A stretch of 64,000 nucleotides of DNA from Roridomyces roridus (Eukaryota > Basidiomycota > Agaricomycetes > Agaricales > Mycenaceae), in the NCBI GenBank assembly GCA_029378245.1, contig JARKIF010000003.1, positions 620,001-684,000 on the forward strand, given 5' to 3'. The first letter of the stretch is position 1; every line of letters starts with the position of its first letter. Shown one piece after another: positions 23,222 to 35,186 of the stretch. Under the pieces are notes generated by a model. It was not told the DNA's origin. It saw nothing but the letters and a program-made list of their open reading frames with translations, and searched no databases. The position numbers were made by a program, and so were the translations under genes.

Positions 23222-24658
23222 AAAACAACTATGAACCAGCCATGTATATACTTTGATAGCATTATTTCTTTCTCTCTCCTCTCGCTCTGGCGTTGTTTTG
23301 GAAAAGGAAGAACTTCCACTCCCTGCGTTTCGCCCGGCTGAGGGAGAGTTGCGCAATTGCTTGACTTGAATTGCGAATCGTGATGACCGGCGCCTATTTT
23401 CTTCTTTCTTTCCTTCCCTCATCTTGTACGCGTAGAACCGGCGCAGCTATCGCTCGTAAGTCTACCGTCGCCGCACACTCTGACGTCTGTAAGCCTCGAG
23501 TGGGCGGTTACCATGCTTTTCCTTGGACCGTGGCTTGCCGTTTCAAAAAACGTTTTTCTCAATCTGGGCGACTTGCAGCGCGCTTGAACTGGCTGAATGC
23601 ATCTACATACTGCGCATGTACTACAGGAGGTCGTTTCGAGTCTTACTACTACTTGGGATGCGGACTGGCAGCGCCTTTCTCAAGACTCAAGAAGCAGGGT
23701 GCAATCTGTGAGTCAAAATGCTCTCTTTCACGTTTCTTCTCTTCAGGTCTAGATCCTGATTATTTTCTGCCGCAGACCATGGATGATGGAATGGAAAGGG
23801 ACGCAATAATCTAAACTGCCAAGTATGTATCTTGGACGGCCGTTCGGCCCCGAGTGCATCTACGCTAATTGAATACTTAGATTGAAGCCTGCAAGATGGA
23901 GTGCACGACCACTCGTTTCGAGTCTTGCTGGGTCGTCTGGTGCTGTTCGGTCAAGATGAAAGAGACATGCCAGTCAAGAGCTACCGTCTTTACTCGAGCG
24001 GCTATGCGGCGCGTTTCTCTTCAGGTCTGCATCTCTGATTCTTTTGCCGCACGGGATGCATGAGTCTAGATCTAGACTGCTATGTATCTCATGGACGGGC
24101 ATCTCGTTCAGATGAATTGAATAAACGACGGATTGAATAACGACGGATTGAATAAACGACGGATTGAATTGACATTCGCCAGGATCCATGCCTTCTCTCC
24201 TCAAGCTGCGTACAATGGTACAGGCTCGATTCATTCAAGCCGCTTCCACCGACTCGGGCTCTACGATAAGGCTTGAGCTCCTTCCGCTCACGTTCCGATA
24301 CTTCGCGGCCTCGGAGGTACCGATACCCATTCATTCGACCTCGCGTTTTTCGGTGCACACGGCGTTTCGAGATGGTTCAAGGCTTTTTTAGTTCTTCATT
24401 GAATACATTCTGACAATGAACACCGAAAACGAGGCGATCCCTGCGCGCAGTGAGATTGGCTACCGCCGCCATTGAAATCACAATCAAGAGCAGCGGCGGA
24501 CTAGGCCGTACTGCGGCGCAGCGCGGCGCGCGGAATGGCTTCCCGACTAACTCATAGCGATGACTCTTTGTTGCGAGGGTGGCATTCCCCAGCACCGGTG
24601 GGTGGTATGTACATATTAAATCTCAAAGTCCTTCGATCGACTACACACACTATGTCGC
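23222..24658. other. Intergenic region with small repeats, no supported gene
   Basis: About 1.4 kb between the convergent ends of the giant gene and the Cys-rich gene. A 147-codon frame at 23371-23814 has no recognisable content. Two diverged copies of a short segment (AGGTCTAGATCCTGATT at about 23745 and AGGTCTGCATCTCTGATT at about 24022) suggest old local duplication. Confidence 0.45.
24114..24176 (+). repeat. Short tandem repeat, ~18-20 bp unit x3
   Basis: Three copies of GAATTGAATAAACGACGG-type units occur back to back; the middle copy lacks one A. No function is evident. Confidence 0.7.
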
Positions 24659-25104
24659 TTAGCAGCACATTTCGCAGGGGCAGCCTAATGATACACGCGA
24701 TTAGCGTCAGGTAGTGGGGAGAGGGAGGTGAAGGGTACGCACAGACGATATCAGCGATACACTCGCAGCATCCTTCACAGCACTCGAAGCAGAGGAAGCA
24801 TCCGAGGAGGCCCATGAAGCAGTCCTAAAGACCAGTCTAGTTTAGTCCTTTGTAGGTAAATGAAGGAAATCGTACGACGCACCTTGCCCGCACCGGCCCC
24901 GCGCATCCGAGAAGCCTTGTGCTTGTGGTTGTGCTCGCACTGCTCGTTGTGCTGGCACTCTTTCGCTGGGGCAGCGTTCATCACGTCTGTTTCCAGGTAT
25001 GCGTTGAACAAAGGGCTTTGAATGAAAGGCAAGACAGAAGACGGACTCATTTCAGTGGCCGCCTGGGGCTGGGAGGTAGTGGCCTTGGAGGTAGCGGGAG
25101 ACAT
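24659..25104 (-). CDS. Small protein with an extremely Cys-rich C-terminus
   Basis: Three exons give 109 residues. Exon 1 from 25104 encodes MSPATSKATTSQPQAAT... with KECQHNEQCEHNHKHK before the splice site. Exon 2 encodes DCFMGLLGCFLCFECCEGCC and exon 3 the end, VCCPCEMCC, stopping at 24659-24661. Thirteen of the last 35 residues are Cys, mixed with Phe, Leu and Ile. This resembles fungal CYSTM-like small membrane proteins, which may be palmitoylated or bind metal; the His/Cys stretch in exon 1 could also bind metal. Both ideas are inference. A TATA-like element (complement TATAAAG) lies about 60 bp upstream. The protein seems complete. Confidence 0.8.
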
Positions 25105-25547
25105 GACGATGGGATGAAGTGGAGAGGCGGGTGTGTGGGAAGAACAAAGGCCGCAGTTGTAGGTCTTTATATGGAATGGTGTGGCTGTGTCCTATGACAT
25201 CGAGTCTAAAAATAAGAATGGTCCAGACCTTGTTTCTCTTCGTTATCCTTCAAGTTCGAACTTAGGCCGCGGAAGTCGACGACAACAACGAGGCCGACGC
25301 CGCCGTACATTTCGCCCGATGTTCCCGTCTTTCCCGCCCGACTCCTCTAAAGTCGGCGGTGATGTCATGCAGGCAGTGATACACGTGTGGGCGGCCTGGA
25401 GGGCCGTTGCTCCAAATTCGTTCACGAAAACACCGATCGCAATTGGATCGCAACGAGTTTTCCGCCGAGATATTTAGGCGAGATGACAGATCAATGGATT
25501 CTTGGTTTCATTCAACACGACTCGACAATCTGCCACCAACGATCAAG
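25105..25547. other. Short intergenic gap
   Basis: About 440 bp holding the promoter of the Cys-rich gene (TATA-like element near 25165-25172) and the 3' flank of the coiled-coil gene. Nothing else is visible. Confidence 0.4.
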
Positions 25548-26509
25548 TTAAATCAAAAAATGAATCCCAGAACTCGATATCTTCTTCCACCGAGGCAGGA
25601 GCGGGCCAAAGCAAACCTCGGAACTCTCTTCCAACCTGTCCAATTCTTGCTGCACGTTTTTCAAGCCCTCCAACACGCGATTCAAGACGTCTGTCGAATG
25701 AATATCAGAATCGTTCTTGATTGAATGGAAGGACGAAGATCTAGAGGAAGAGGAAGAAACTCACCACTGATGCAAGAAATAACCGGAACGGCGCGGGTCA
25801 ATTCGACGAGCAGGTCCTAAGTAAAGTGCTCTGCATCAGCCTCCTCCTCACCTGCACCAAAAACGAAAGAAGAGGACGTACCCTCCTCTCCTGCGCCCCC
25901 GCCCCAGCCTTTGAATTCAACCGCTCAACCTCCTCCTTCAACCTCCCCAAATCCTCCTCACTCCCCTTCTCCCACTCGCTCCACTGCCCTAGAACCTGAG
26001 CTAGTTCCCCGACGAGGCCGTGTACGAATGTGGATTGCTCGACGAGGAAGGTTTGCAGCGCAGAGTCGGAGGGGAGGGCGAGGAGGGCTGTGTCGGAGAA
26101 TGTTTCCTGTGTGGGGGAGGTTGTTAGCGTGGAGGGAGGCAGGAACTCGGAGGAACGAAGGATTTAAAGAAGGACGAGGAAACACGCACAGGAGCCCCCT
26201 TCGCAGCACTCTGCACCCTCTCCAGCACACCACCCAACCTCTTCCTCATAGGCCCAAACCGTTTCGTGCGTGTCCAGATATCTCTGTATGAGGTTTTGAG
26301 AGACACGGAGGGGAGGGTCGTTCCACTTTGCGTCGTGTAAGTAAATACATGGGATGCAAGAGAGATAGAGAAACGCACTGATCGACATAAGCTTGCAACA
26401 CGAGGAGCGTCTCTTTGTTGAGTTGGACGACAACCGTCTCGGAGAGGGAGGCGGGGACAGGCTCTTGTTTGGCGATTTTGGTTTTTAGAGCATTTTTGCG
26501 GCGCGGCAT
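25548..26509 (-). CDS. Coiled-coil protein of unknown function
   Basis: Minus-strand gene of five exons, starting at 26509 with MPRRKNALKTKIAKQEP and ending HFLI-stop at 25548-25550. Exon 1 ends in ETLLVLQAYVDQ; exon 2 encodes DIWTRTKRFGPMRKRLGGVL; exon 3 is a long charged helix (EWEKGSEEDLGRLKEEVERL); exon 4 encodes DLLVELTRAVPVISCIS; exon 5 encodes NRVLEGLKNVQQELDRLEE. All junctions are GT-AG and keep frame, which supports a real gene. It is small, basic at the start and largely helical. I do not recognise the family; a structural or complex subunit is plausible but not shown. It is followed, 118 bp on, by adenylosuccinate lyase upstream in the same orientation. Confidence 0.7.
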
Positions 26510-26627
26510 GAGGGAGGGAAGGAAGGAGCGGCGAGAAGCCCAATTTACACGTAAAAGAATTCGAAGCGTTCCTGTTCGACGGATGCGGCAGTTTCAACTC
26601 TACTTCGGGCAGACGTATCAACTTCCA

Positions 26628-28424
26628 TCAAACACTCAACTCAACTCTCCCACTCCCTTCAATCGCCTCCTGCATCTCCTTCCCCTCCAACGCAGGCCCA
26701 ACCCACTCCTTCAAAAACGCATCAACTTGCTCCGGCGCCCTCCCAATAAAACTCTCCGGCTTCAACAGCTCCTCCAACTCCCCTTTAATCGGATCGAAGT
26801 ACGCATCAGCTTGAACCCGTGCAATCAAATCGTTTTCGAGCCCGAGGTGTTTGACTTGATGCGCCGCTTCGTGTGAGAGGACTCGGATCTTCTCATGCGC
26901 CTCCTGTCGATCTCCACCCTTTTTGACGATCGCCATGATGATGTTCTCGGTCGCCATAAAGGGCAGTTCTTGGGCGATACGCCTGGCGATGACTTTGGGG
27001 TATACGACGAGTCCTTCGGAGATGTTTTGCAGCGTCGAGAGCACGATGTCGGCTGTTAGGAAGGCTTCTGGGAGGGTGATTCGGCGGTTTGCACTGGATT
27101 TCAAGGATTAGAGTACGAAGGAATGGGACGGGATGTAACCAACCTATCGTCGAGCGTGCGCTCGAACCACTGCGTTCCGGCTGTCATGAGCGCATTTTGA
27201 TGGAGAACCATGAGGTGGCGCGAAAGACTGCAGACGCGCTCGGAGCGCATCGGGTTGCGCTTGTACGCCATAGCGGACGAACCGATCTGCGTCGACTCGA
27301 AGGGTTCTTCGATTTCCTGTCGAGTGTTAGATAAACACTTGGCACATTATTGAAACCGACTTTGAGGTTAGCCAAAAGCCGAATATCCGTAGCCATTTTA
27401 TGCGCCGTGGCACCCAGCGAAGCCAACGGGGCAAGGACATCAACGTCAATCTTGCGCGAGTAGGTCTGCGACGTCACCGGGTACGCGTACTCGAAACCAG
27501 ACAATTTCGTGACGAGTTTGTCGAGGGCTTCGACTTTGGCGTGAGCGCCGTCGAAGAGGGTGAGGAAACTCGCTTGGGTGCCGGTTGTGCCTTTGACGCC
27601 GCGGAATCCCAGGTCGTCCCTAGCGCGCTTGATATTCCGGAGGTCCCACAGGAGTTCTTGAATCCACAACGTCGCGCGTTTGCCTACGGTCGTCAACTGC
27701 GCGGGTTGGAAGTGCGTGAATCCCAAGGTGGGGAGAGCCCGGTATTGCGAGGCGAATGCGGAAAGGCGAGAGATCAGCACGGAGAGCGAACGGATGAGAT
27801 AGTCGAGTCCGGTGCGCAGGAATATGAGGTCTGCGTTGCTGTGAAAGGATGAGCACGAATAATCGCTTGAGAGCAAGGGATCGAACTCTGTAACATAGCA
27901 CGAAGTCGCTCCCAAACTATCAAAATGAGATTGGGTTATCGTGGGTAGACGAGGTCGCGTACTGGATAATCCCGGCAGCGGCTGGTGCGACGGTGCCAAA
28001 GGTGTGGACGTGTGCCATGACATCGTGCCTCCTCTTCTTCTCCTCCTTTGCAGCCACATCGAATTGCTCCGGGGTCAATTCCTAGTCGAGACTCAATCAA
28101 CGCCCAGCTCTTCGTCCATGGCGGACTCACGAGATTAGCCTGCATTTGCGTGATCGCATCGTCAGGGATGGGCAGCCCGAGCTCCTTCTCCGCGATAGCG
28201 AGGTTGAGCCACAGCTTGCGCCAGGTAGAGAACCGATTCTGTCGATCTTGCGATTAACGGGCGGATGGATGAGAGGGAGATACGAGAAACGCACGGAGGC
28301 GGAGAAGAGATGGGCCATCTCCTTGCTTGCATATCGGCTGGGAAGGGTTGGTTGAATGGATTAGAGCTTTGTGAGGGCCAGCTGACCTAGAGAGGGGCGT
28401 CTGGTAGGTCTCGAATGCCTCCAT
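26628..28424 (-). CDS. ADE13: Adenylosuccinate lyase
   Basis: Fumarase/aspartase-superfamily enzyme of purine synthesis, acting twice: SAICAR to AICAR and adenylosuccinate to AMP, each releasing fumarate. The start at 28424 gives [20 protein letters not shown]. Landmarks in order are [58 protein letters not shown], the signature loop [14 protein letters not shown] (27265-27310 region) and WFERTLDDS, ending ...GSGRVELSV at 26628. Exons are joined by short GT-AG introns with frame preserved. This matches the eukaryotic form of about 480 residues and appears complete. The intron between IIH and LGATS and that between VTD and NADL fall inside conserved motifs. Confidence 0.94.
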
Positions 28425-28687
28425 GGCGATTTTTGAGGTTTTGGGAGAAGGAAAAATCCAATTGTGCCAAAAGAGGAAGGAGTGATGGCGGCTCTCCTGG
28501 TCCGAACGCTGTCCCGACTTCCCGATGAGTTTATATACTCACATCCGAAACGCTGTACCAACGTCCCGTTGTCCGTTGCCCCTCCAAGAACCAGATTCGG
28601 CCTTTCCGGGCTCAGAATGCATCAAGTGCCAGAATGCCAGCAGGAGCCATTTATAACCGTCCTTTTTCCCACTTGTGCATCCCCCAG

Positions 28688-31600
28688 ATGGCGACGCTCC
28701 CACCAGCAGCGCGTATTGGGTCTTTCAGTGAAAAATGGCCGCCAAAACCGACTTGGAAAGCTCCTGAAGATGTCCCCGACCTCACTGGGCAAATCTTTCT
28801 CGTAACGGGCGGAAACGCGGGGATTGGGAAGGAAACTTGTCGCGTGCGTCAGACGTCTGCTCTTGTTTTTGCCATGCTGATTCACGTTTACGTTGCTTCA
28901 GATCCTGCTAGCTCGGAACGCGAAAGTGTACCTGGCCACGCGTTCGGAGGAGAGGGCTCGCGCATCACCAATAGTGAATGAGCCTGATATGGGGCTGACA
29001 TGCGGCTTAACAGGCGCATCAGGCCTTAACAGTCCCATCAGGACTGAATCCGCCTTTGATGTGGCTTGAAAGCCACGATTGAGATTCAGCAGCCCTTAAC
29101 AGCCTATCCAGGCCTGGATGCCTGCTAAGCCCTGGAGCGGCTGTTATGGCCTAGGGGTGGCTATTCCCTCCTCCTCGCTCCTCTTACAATCCCAGCAATG
29201 ACTTGAAAACAATTCCATTGAGCTACTACGACAGTGAGGGACAGTATCGGAAAGTATCGGTACAGTCGACAGCGGGGGCAGTGGGAGTCGGGGCAAGTAA
29301 AGAGCAGGGATTCTGCAACGCAGTTAGAAAGAGCTCGACAAGCGGTCGAAGAAGACATACCGGGGTAACTGGTGTGACTCGGAGATACGATGAGCTGCGC
29401 AGGAGAAAGTCAGTCAAGGGAGCCGACTGCAAGTATACTGACTCACAATTTGATGAAGAAAATAACGATGGATGAATGAGGTACTGCGCGTCGTGTTAGC
29501 AAAGACAAATACCGGTGAGACGAACAATTACCAAGAAGACGAGTCCCACATTCTGCCAAAGAACTCGATGAGAGCTACAAAAACCGAGTGTTAGTCAACT
29601 CATCGCATTTAAAGAGAGCCACGTACCGTCGCGATATCTTGGGCGGTATCAACATCTTGTGAGAGTGTTAAGAAAGATCCAGCATGGACTGAGAACGCAC
29701 GTACAAGGGGAATCGTTATTGAGAGCGGGGCGCAGTGACGGCGAGAGAGGAAAGAATCGAAAAAGCTACAAGGGAAACTTGTGTCAGTGGGACACAAGAC
29801 GGATAAACAGAAGATGCGTACCTCACACGTTTCAAACGACTAGTGAAAACTGGAAAAACAGATTAACATAGAGTCAAATCAAGCAACGGACACGTACATT
29901 CAAGCGGGACGATGATGCATACGACCTGCACTGCAGTTAGTAAAAAGCCCGGACATGTGGGAGGTAAATACTCATGGCATTATCAGAACGGGTATCCAAG
30001 AGACGTCGTCAGGTTGGCTCGAGAGGTTATTGGGGTATTGCTCATCACTGCCTCGTAGTCATCAGTGAATCGGAGGGAACAGTATTGAATAAGTAACACC
30101 CTTGCATTCGGTGCCCGGCCCGACGTTAAGGAGCTTGCGGTCCACGGAATTACAGTTGCAGGTCGGTGGGTCTCGTCGTCGGGCCTGGCGACGAGGCATC
30201 AGCAGCGAACGACAGAGGGACGCGTGAGGCATGCATTGGCCTAGAGATGGGGTACGCGAGCCGACGGGAAGGGAGAAGTGGCGTGGCCTCGAGAACGCGC
30301 GGTGGTGGCACGAACACGGATATCCGAAACAAGTGGAGAGGGAGAGTGCATATCACTCACTTTGGACATACTCCCGGGCGCGTCGGGTGTGCAAGCTGTG
30401 AGGAGCGACGTCCCTGAAACGTGTCGTAGAGTCGTTCTGAAGTATGGAGGATGTCAAGATGAGCGCATTACGAGGGTTGGAGCACGTACTGTACTGCCTC
30501 CGTACTCCACAGTGACGCTGCTGGCGCGGCCGAGAGGGCGAACTTAAGCTCGTTGTCGCGGCCAGCCGTTTCGTCTTGTCGTGTAAGCTGAGGCGTGGTA
30601 CATCCTCCAAAGCTTACATTTCCGTTCGCCGTGTCTCGCTGCCAGCGTCGAGCCCGTTATGGTGGTGCTTTCCAGCAGTCAGGGAGGATGGAAAAGGCGA
30701 AGGAAGAGATAATGCACGAACTAGCGGAGTGTGAGCGAAGTGGAGCCAGACGTCCCGGTCTTAATGCTGCCAGTGGGTGGTGGACCGTGGTCGAGTGGTG
30801 GTAGGGAGCAAGTCGTGTATTTGACGCGCGTCGGACTTTAAGTCCCTGTGGCAGCCAGGCTGAGAGATGCCTGAGAAGAGCCTTGAAAGCTCTGCGTTAG
30901 CCTTGACGCGGCTGGATCAGGGAGGAGCCAGGCTGAAAGCGCCTGTTAAGCGCCTTGCGTGATGCGTCTAAGCCTGGACCGGCTTGGCAAGGTCACGCGG
31001 GCCTTAACAGCTTCCGACCCTTTTGGTGATGCGAGGCCATGAAAGATATCTCTGAAAGCACTGGCAAGACGGATATCCATTTCCTACAGCTCGACCTAGC
31101 CGACCTTGCTGCGGTGCGCAAGGCCGCGGAGGAGTACCTCTCGAAAGAGCAGGAGCTGCATGTGCTGATTAATAACGCGTGCGCCCACCACTCTTTTCCC
31201 CTAGAAAATCTGAGAATCTTGTTCCGCAGTGGTGTATTGTACGCTCCAGGAATCGGTCCCGAGACCGCACAGGGATACGACGCTCAATTCGGGATCCACG
31301 TACTCGGTCTGTGTTACTAAAGTTGCCTCGACTCCATAGTTTCCTCTGACGGCAATTTTGCAGGACACCATTTTTTCACTAAATTGCTAATGCCCGCGCT
31401 ACTGCGTACCGCAAAAGGCGAAGTCTCAGGCAAGCCGCAACGTGTCCGCATCGTAACAGTGTCCTCCGACGCACATGAGGGGACCGCGCCCAAGAAGGGT
31501 ATTGTATGGGAGTCTCTAGAGCGAGGAGACAAGGGCATACCTGCGCGGACGAAGCTCAAGGGCTTTCGGTTGTACGGACAGAGTAAATTGGTGTGTCAAT

Positions 31601-32083
31601 ATCTCGGCCACGGTCTATTCTAACGAATGCGAAGGGTAACGTCCTCATCTCTTCCGAACTCGCAAGGAGATACGGGGACCAGGGTGTCGTAGCCATATCT
31701 CTGCATCCTGGTGCGTGAGATTGAATCTCAAGTTGCAGCTAATCCGACTAATGATATCTCAGGCGGTGTGGACTCGCAACTCCTACGCCACCTCCATCCC
31801 ATCATCGCCTGGATCGTCATCAAGACGCGCATCTACCCGATTTCGCTCGGTGTCATCACTTCGTTGTACGCTGCGACTTCTGAAGCTGCGCTCGATATGA
31901 ACGGGGAGGTGTGTTTGTCCCTTTCATTCTCAGCCAAGTTCGATATCAACTTCAACTAATCTAATCATCATACAGTATCTGACGGCCTGGGCCCGGAGAC
32001 AAGTCCCAAGTAAATGTGCGCGGGATGCGGAATTGGCGGGGAGGCTGTGGAAGTGGTGTGAGGATCAGGTTGATGGGTTCTGA
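28688..32083 (+). pseudogene. Short-chain dehydrogenase/reductase gene interrupted by a 2.07 kb transposon
   Basis: NAD(P)-dependent SDR of the retinol-dehydrogenase-like type common in basidiomycetes. Exon 1 (28688) encodes MATLPPAARIGSFSEKW and the cofactor motif VTGGNAGIGKET; exon 2 runs ILLARNAKVYLATRSEERAR and stops abruptly at a transposon (28963-31030). After it the frame resumes as EAMKDISESTGKTDIHFLQL, LINNAGVLYAPG, VRIVTVSSDAHEG, and the catalytic YGQSK, then GVDSQLLRHLHP and YLTAWARRQVP, stopping at 32081-32083. Removing the element with one GCG restores the frame exactly (GCT CGC GAG GCC). All parts look otherwise intact, so the insertion is probably recent. Unless the element is spliced out, the product is truncated before the active site. 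Confidence 0.85.
28963..31030. mobile_element. ~2.07 kb DNA transposon inside the SDR gene
   Basis: The ends are short inverted repeats, (C)ATCACCAA at 28963 and TTGGTGAT ending at 31030, flanked by GCG on both sides. The first 190 bp and last 200 bp are full of subterminal motifs such as CTTAACAG, GCCTTAACAG, GCATCAGGCCTTAACAG and CCTGG. This architecture (short TIR, dense subterminal repeats, 3 bp duplication) fits CACTA-like or similar elements, but I see no transposase, so the family is unproven. The complement of 29160-30160 shows regularly spaced GT...AG intervals of intron size separating short segments (for example CTCATCGAGTTCTTTGGCAG), suggesting captured intron-bearing host sequence. 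Confidence 0.78.
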
Positions 32084-32891
32084 TTCGGTATGGTCTCAGT
32101 ACTTCTAGGCACACGCTAAATCTATCGTGGAACATGATGCCGCCCAGACTGCGTTAAAAACCAGAGAGGCCTTGTCGTGTTGTCGCGATCCTGGCTCTGT
32201 TTGCCTTAAGACGATCAGGTTGTGAGCACAAGCTCGGGGCAAGGATACCGGCTGCCCGATTGCAAGTCTCAGTATCATCCCACACGCCGTCTTGTCGGAC
32301 ATCTTTTCATTTACGGGTCCGATGTCACACACCCCAACCTCGGTGCGTCTTTTATTCCTTTCGAGGCTGCTGGCGAGCCCAACTTATTCTTCCGCACTTG
32401 ATGATTCCCTCGACTCGAAATACCATCAACATTGCTTCTCCCGAGTTTTCACAGTTCGTCGCTCTCCGTGATGATGGGGGCTCCGGATAACCTATGCCGA
32501 GTTCCAGTTGATTTTCTCCATCGCGGGATCGCGAACTTCGAGGAAGATCATCCAGGCACCGAGGCAGCGTTGGGGCATATATGATCCATGGTCTCGCACG
32601 CTTCATACACCCTGAACATCTTCTTTCCTTTCGAGGTGAGGGATACTCTACTTGCAGAGCGGCGTTGGTGTTGATCAACTTCTGTGATACTCCTGATCAA
32701 GTTGATTTTCCACAGTTCCTTGCTTTTCGGAGGCATATACTCATCGGAATTCCGATCCAACTTTTCCAGAGCAGGGGCATCTTCGCCACTCGGAACCCCA
32801 GGATTCCGCACGCCACTCAAAACTGGTATAAGTACCAGAGATGTTTTGCTCAACCTCTCATCCCACAACCGCAGAGTCCCCTCGGCACATC
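32084..32891. promoter_or_regulatory. Intergenic region with DUF6534-like gene promoter and a dispersed repeat
   Basis: About 0.8 kb. A TATA-like element (TATAAGTA, 32827-32834) lies about 60 bp before the DUF6534-like gene start. The segment 32400-32515 matches the reverse complement of about 42115-42245. I see no gene. Confidence 0.45.
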
Positions 32892-34742
32892 ATGTCCACC
32901 CCCATTCCCACAATCATTGAAAACCCCATTACACTGAACTTGACTCCCTCGTACGGCGCGTTACTCATAGCGATCTACTTCTCGTGTGTTTTGTGGGGGG
33001 TCAATGTTTTCCAGACGTATGTATATTATTGGAAGTGAGTCGATCAGTCATATTCGCTCTGTGGTCAGCGACTAAGAAGATGAAGCTATCCTGGGGACTC
33101 GTGGACGACTAAGATTCTGGTAAGCCACATTTTTCCGGGCATATTTTACAAAGATTTTCTTACAACTCGGAATCATAGGTTGCATTCCTCCTGTTCGCTC
33201 GTTCTAGCTACCACCACAAAGTTGTTATGTGAAATCGAGTTTCCAGGATTGTCGATACTGCTCACAAGATACTCGTAACCAAAGTTCGTGAGTGTATATC
33301 CTGTATTTTGTCCTTTTCAATCTCACTCGCACCAAGCGTGGTCCACATTGATTCAAAATTGGGGCAATGTTGCGGCCATTCAGGCAGCTCCTGTGTAAGC
33401 TCTGCAATTTTTTTCCAATCAAGACTCACCATTTCTCAGGGAGGCATTGGTGCGTCGAGGACCACTGCTTTGTTTGATTCAGCTTGGAATTGACCAAAAT
33501 AAAGCACGAGGCGTGGGTTGGGGTGACTCGTTGCTTTTGTTGTTCTCATATCGAACTCGAATCTCTGATCAGTCAATTATCATCCTCATTGTTCAACTTT
33601 ATTACCTGCGTCGTATTGGGAAATGTGAGTGTATCGTCCATTCTAACCTGATGAGGCCAATCGGAATTCAACACAGTTGCTTCTCATACCCGCCATGCTC
33701 GAAGCTGGTGGCTTTGGCTTGCTCTCGCAGTTCTGGTGAGTCAAGCTCATCGCCCATTCTCGCTAGCGGTGCAACTTTGGAGTTTAGGTCGGACTCGCCA
33801 TCCTGCAAGTTCGTGAGTGTTGAAGCCCTGCAAGCGTTCATCGAGCTGACACTAAGCTTCCTAGCTATGACAGTTGGTAAGTTGGTTCTCATCTATGTGG
33901 CCGTCTCTGAAAAGCATTCCTTGTAGTCTATTGCATCGACTCGATCAGCAAGAACATCATTTTCAACGTGCCAATTAACTTGGTTCGTCCCCACCCTCTG
34001 CTTGCCTCGGCCTATCTGAAAGACACTGTCATTCAGCGGATCAAAAGAACAGGGCTCATAGCTGCTGCAGTGGTCGACGTGTTCATTGCAGTTGCCATGA
34101 TTTTACTGCTCAAGGATACCGATTCAGCCGATGGCCAGTTCAAATCCAAAAGGTCAGTAGAAGAATCCTCCTCATCACACAAATTTTTCAATTTGCTTCT
34201 CTGCAGAACCTCAAAAACCATCCGCCGCCTCACGGTCATTATCGTTAACACTGGATTGGTTACAGCCGTCGTCACTATCGTCGCTCTCATCCTCGTGAGT
34301 GTGCTGCTCTTCACATGATTGCAAGAAACGTAGCTCTAACCCTCATCCCAAGGATAAAACCGCCAGCGGTACCGACTTTTGGACGACAATCGCACAGTAC
34401 CCACAATGTTCGATCTACTTTTCAACCTTTCTCGCCAATCTAAATGCACGGCGCTACGTGGGCTCGGATGTCGGGGAGGGTTTGTCTAATATTGGGGATA
34501 TTCATTTCGCTAGCTCGCCCAGTGTGTCGCAGCGCAACGGGGATCTTGAAACAGGCCTCGGTGTGCCGGGCAGCAGACACATCGTGCTCAACCAGGCGGA
34601 CAGTGATGTTTCGAGATCTGAGGAGGTGAGTCATGACTATTTGGATTATCCGCTTCAATATATAGACCGAACTTTCCAGGATCCGGAAAAGTATGAGGAG
34701 CCAATGCAAACTTTTGAATCAGAAGTACTGAAAAATATCTGA
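32892..34742 (+). CDS. DUF6534-like polytopic membrane protein A
   Basis: Multi-exon gene of a large basidiomycete family with about seven membrane segments and no known function. Exon 1 from 32892 encodes MSTPIPTIIENPITL and the first segment YGALLIAIYFSCVLWGV. Then come YPGDSWTTKIL, VAFLLIVDTAHKILVTKVP and WSTLIQNWGNVAAIQ across short introns, and IIILIVQLYYLRRIGK. The C-terminal DUF6534-type block is AAVVDVFIAVAMILLL, RRLTVIIVNTGLVTAVVTI and IYFSTFLANLNARR, followed by a hydrophilic cytoplasmic tail ending ESEVLKNI. The exon boundaries between about 33400 and 33960 are not certain to me, so an internal lesion there cannot be excluded. Related genes lie at about 42507-44340 and 52083-53893. 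Confidence 0.75.
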
Positions 34743-34869
34743 ATGAATCATCTCACAAGTAGCAAAGTTTAATCCATCGTGATTTCAGCATTCGCAGACG
34801 CAATCGGCGCTCAGTGGTTTTATCGATTCCAGCCTCCGGAATAAGTACGTTAGGAATACAAGTTGGCAG

Positions 34870-35186
34870 AGTCGCGTTGCCGAGTGTTGACAACTGTTGA
34901 CGTGTACTGTGATCGCCATCTCCTTTCTGCAAGCGTTGACGACGATGGACTTGCAACTGCGATGTCCTCGATCTCACACAACTTGGCGACGTCGCCGAAG
35001 GAAGCCTCCTTCCTCCACACTCATCCCCCAGCCAACTACACCAGGCCAAGTCATTGCGCATCCAAGCAGACGAAGCCTTCAAGAATCAAGCCGCGACTTC
35101 AACTGAATCACTGGCAGGCCACCAGTCTTTGCTTCTCCCAACCGTCGCTGGAACGGTGCTCCCCGCAATTTATTCTTTTTGCTCCC
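34870..35186 (+). pseudogene. Rearranged 5' fragment of a RecQ helicase gene
   Basis: The segment matches the leader and first exon of the RecQ gene at 48027-48230 (shared GTGTTGACGTGTAC, GTGATCGCCATCTCCTTT, TGCGATGTCCTCGA). It then jumps to sequence like the exon beginning AGTCTTTGCTT at about 48590. The first exon has a small deletion after ATGGACT, so the frame is lost. At about 35187 it joins directly to truncated alpha-galactosidase sequence. It cannot encode a helicase. Confidence 0.75.
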
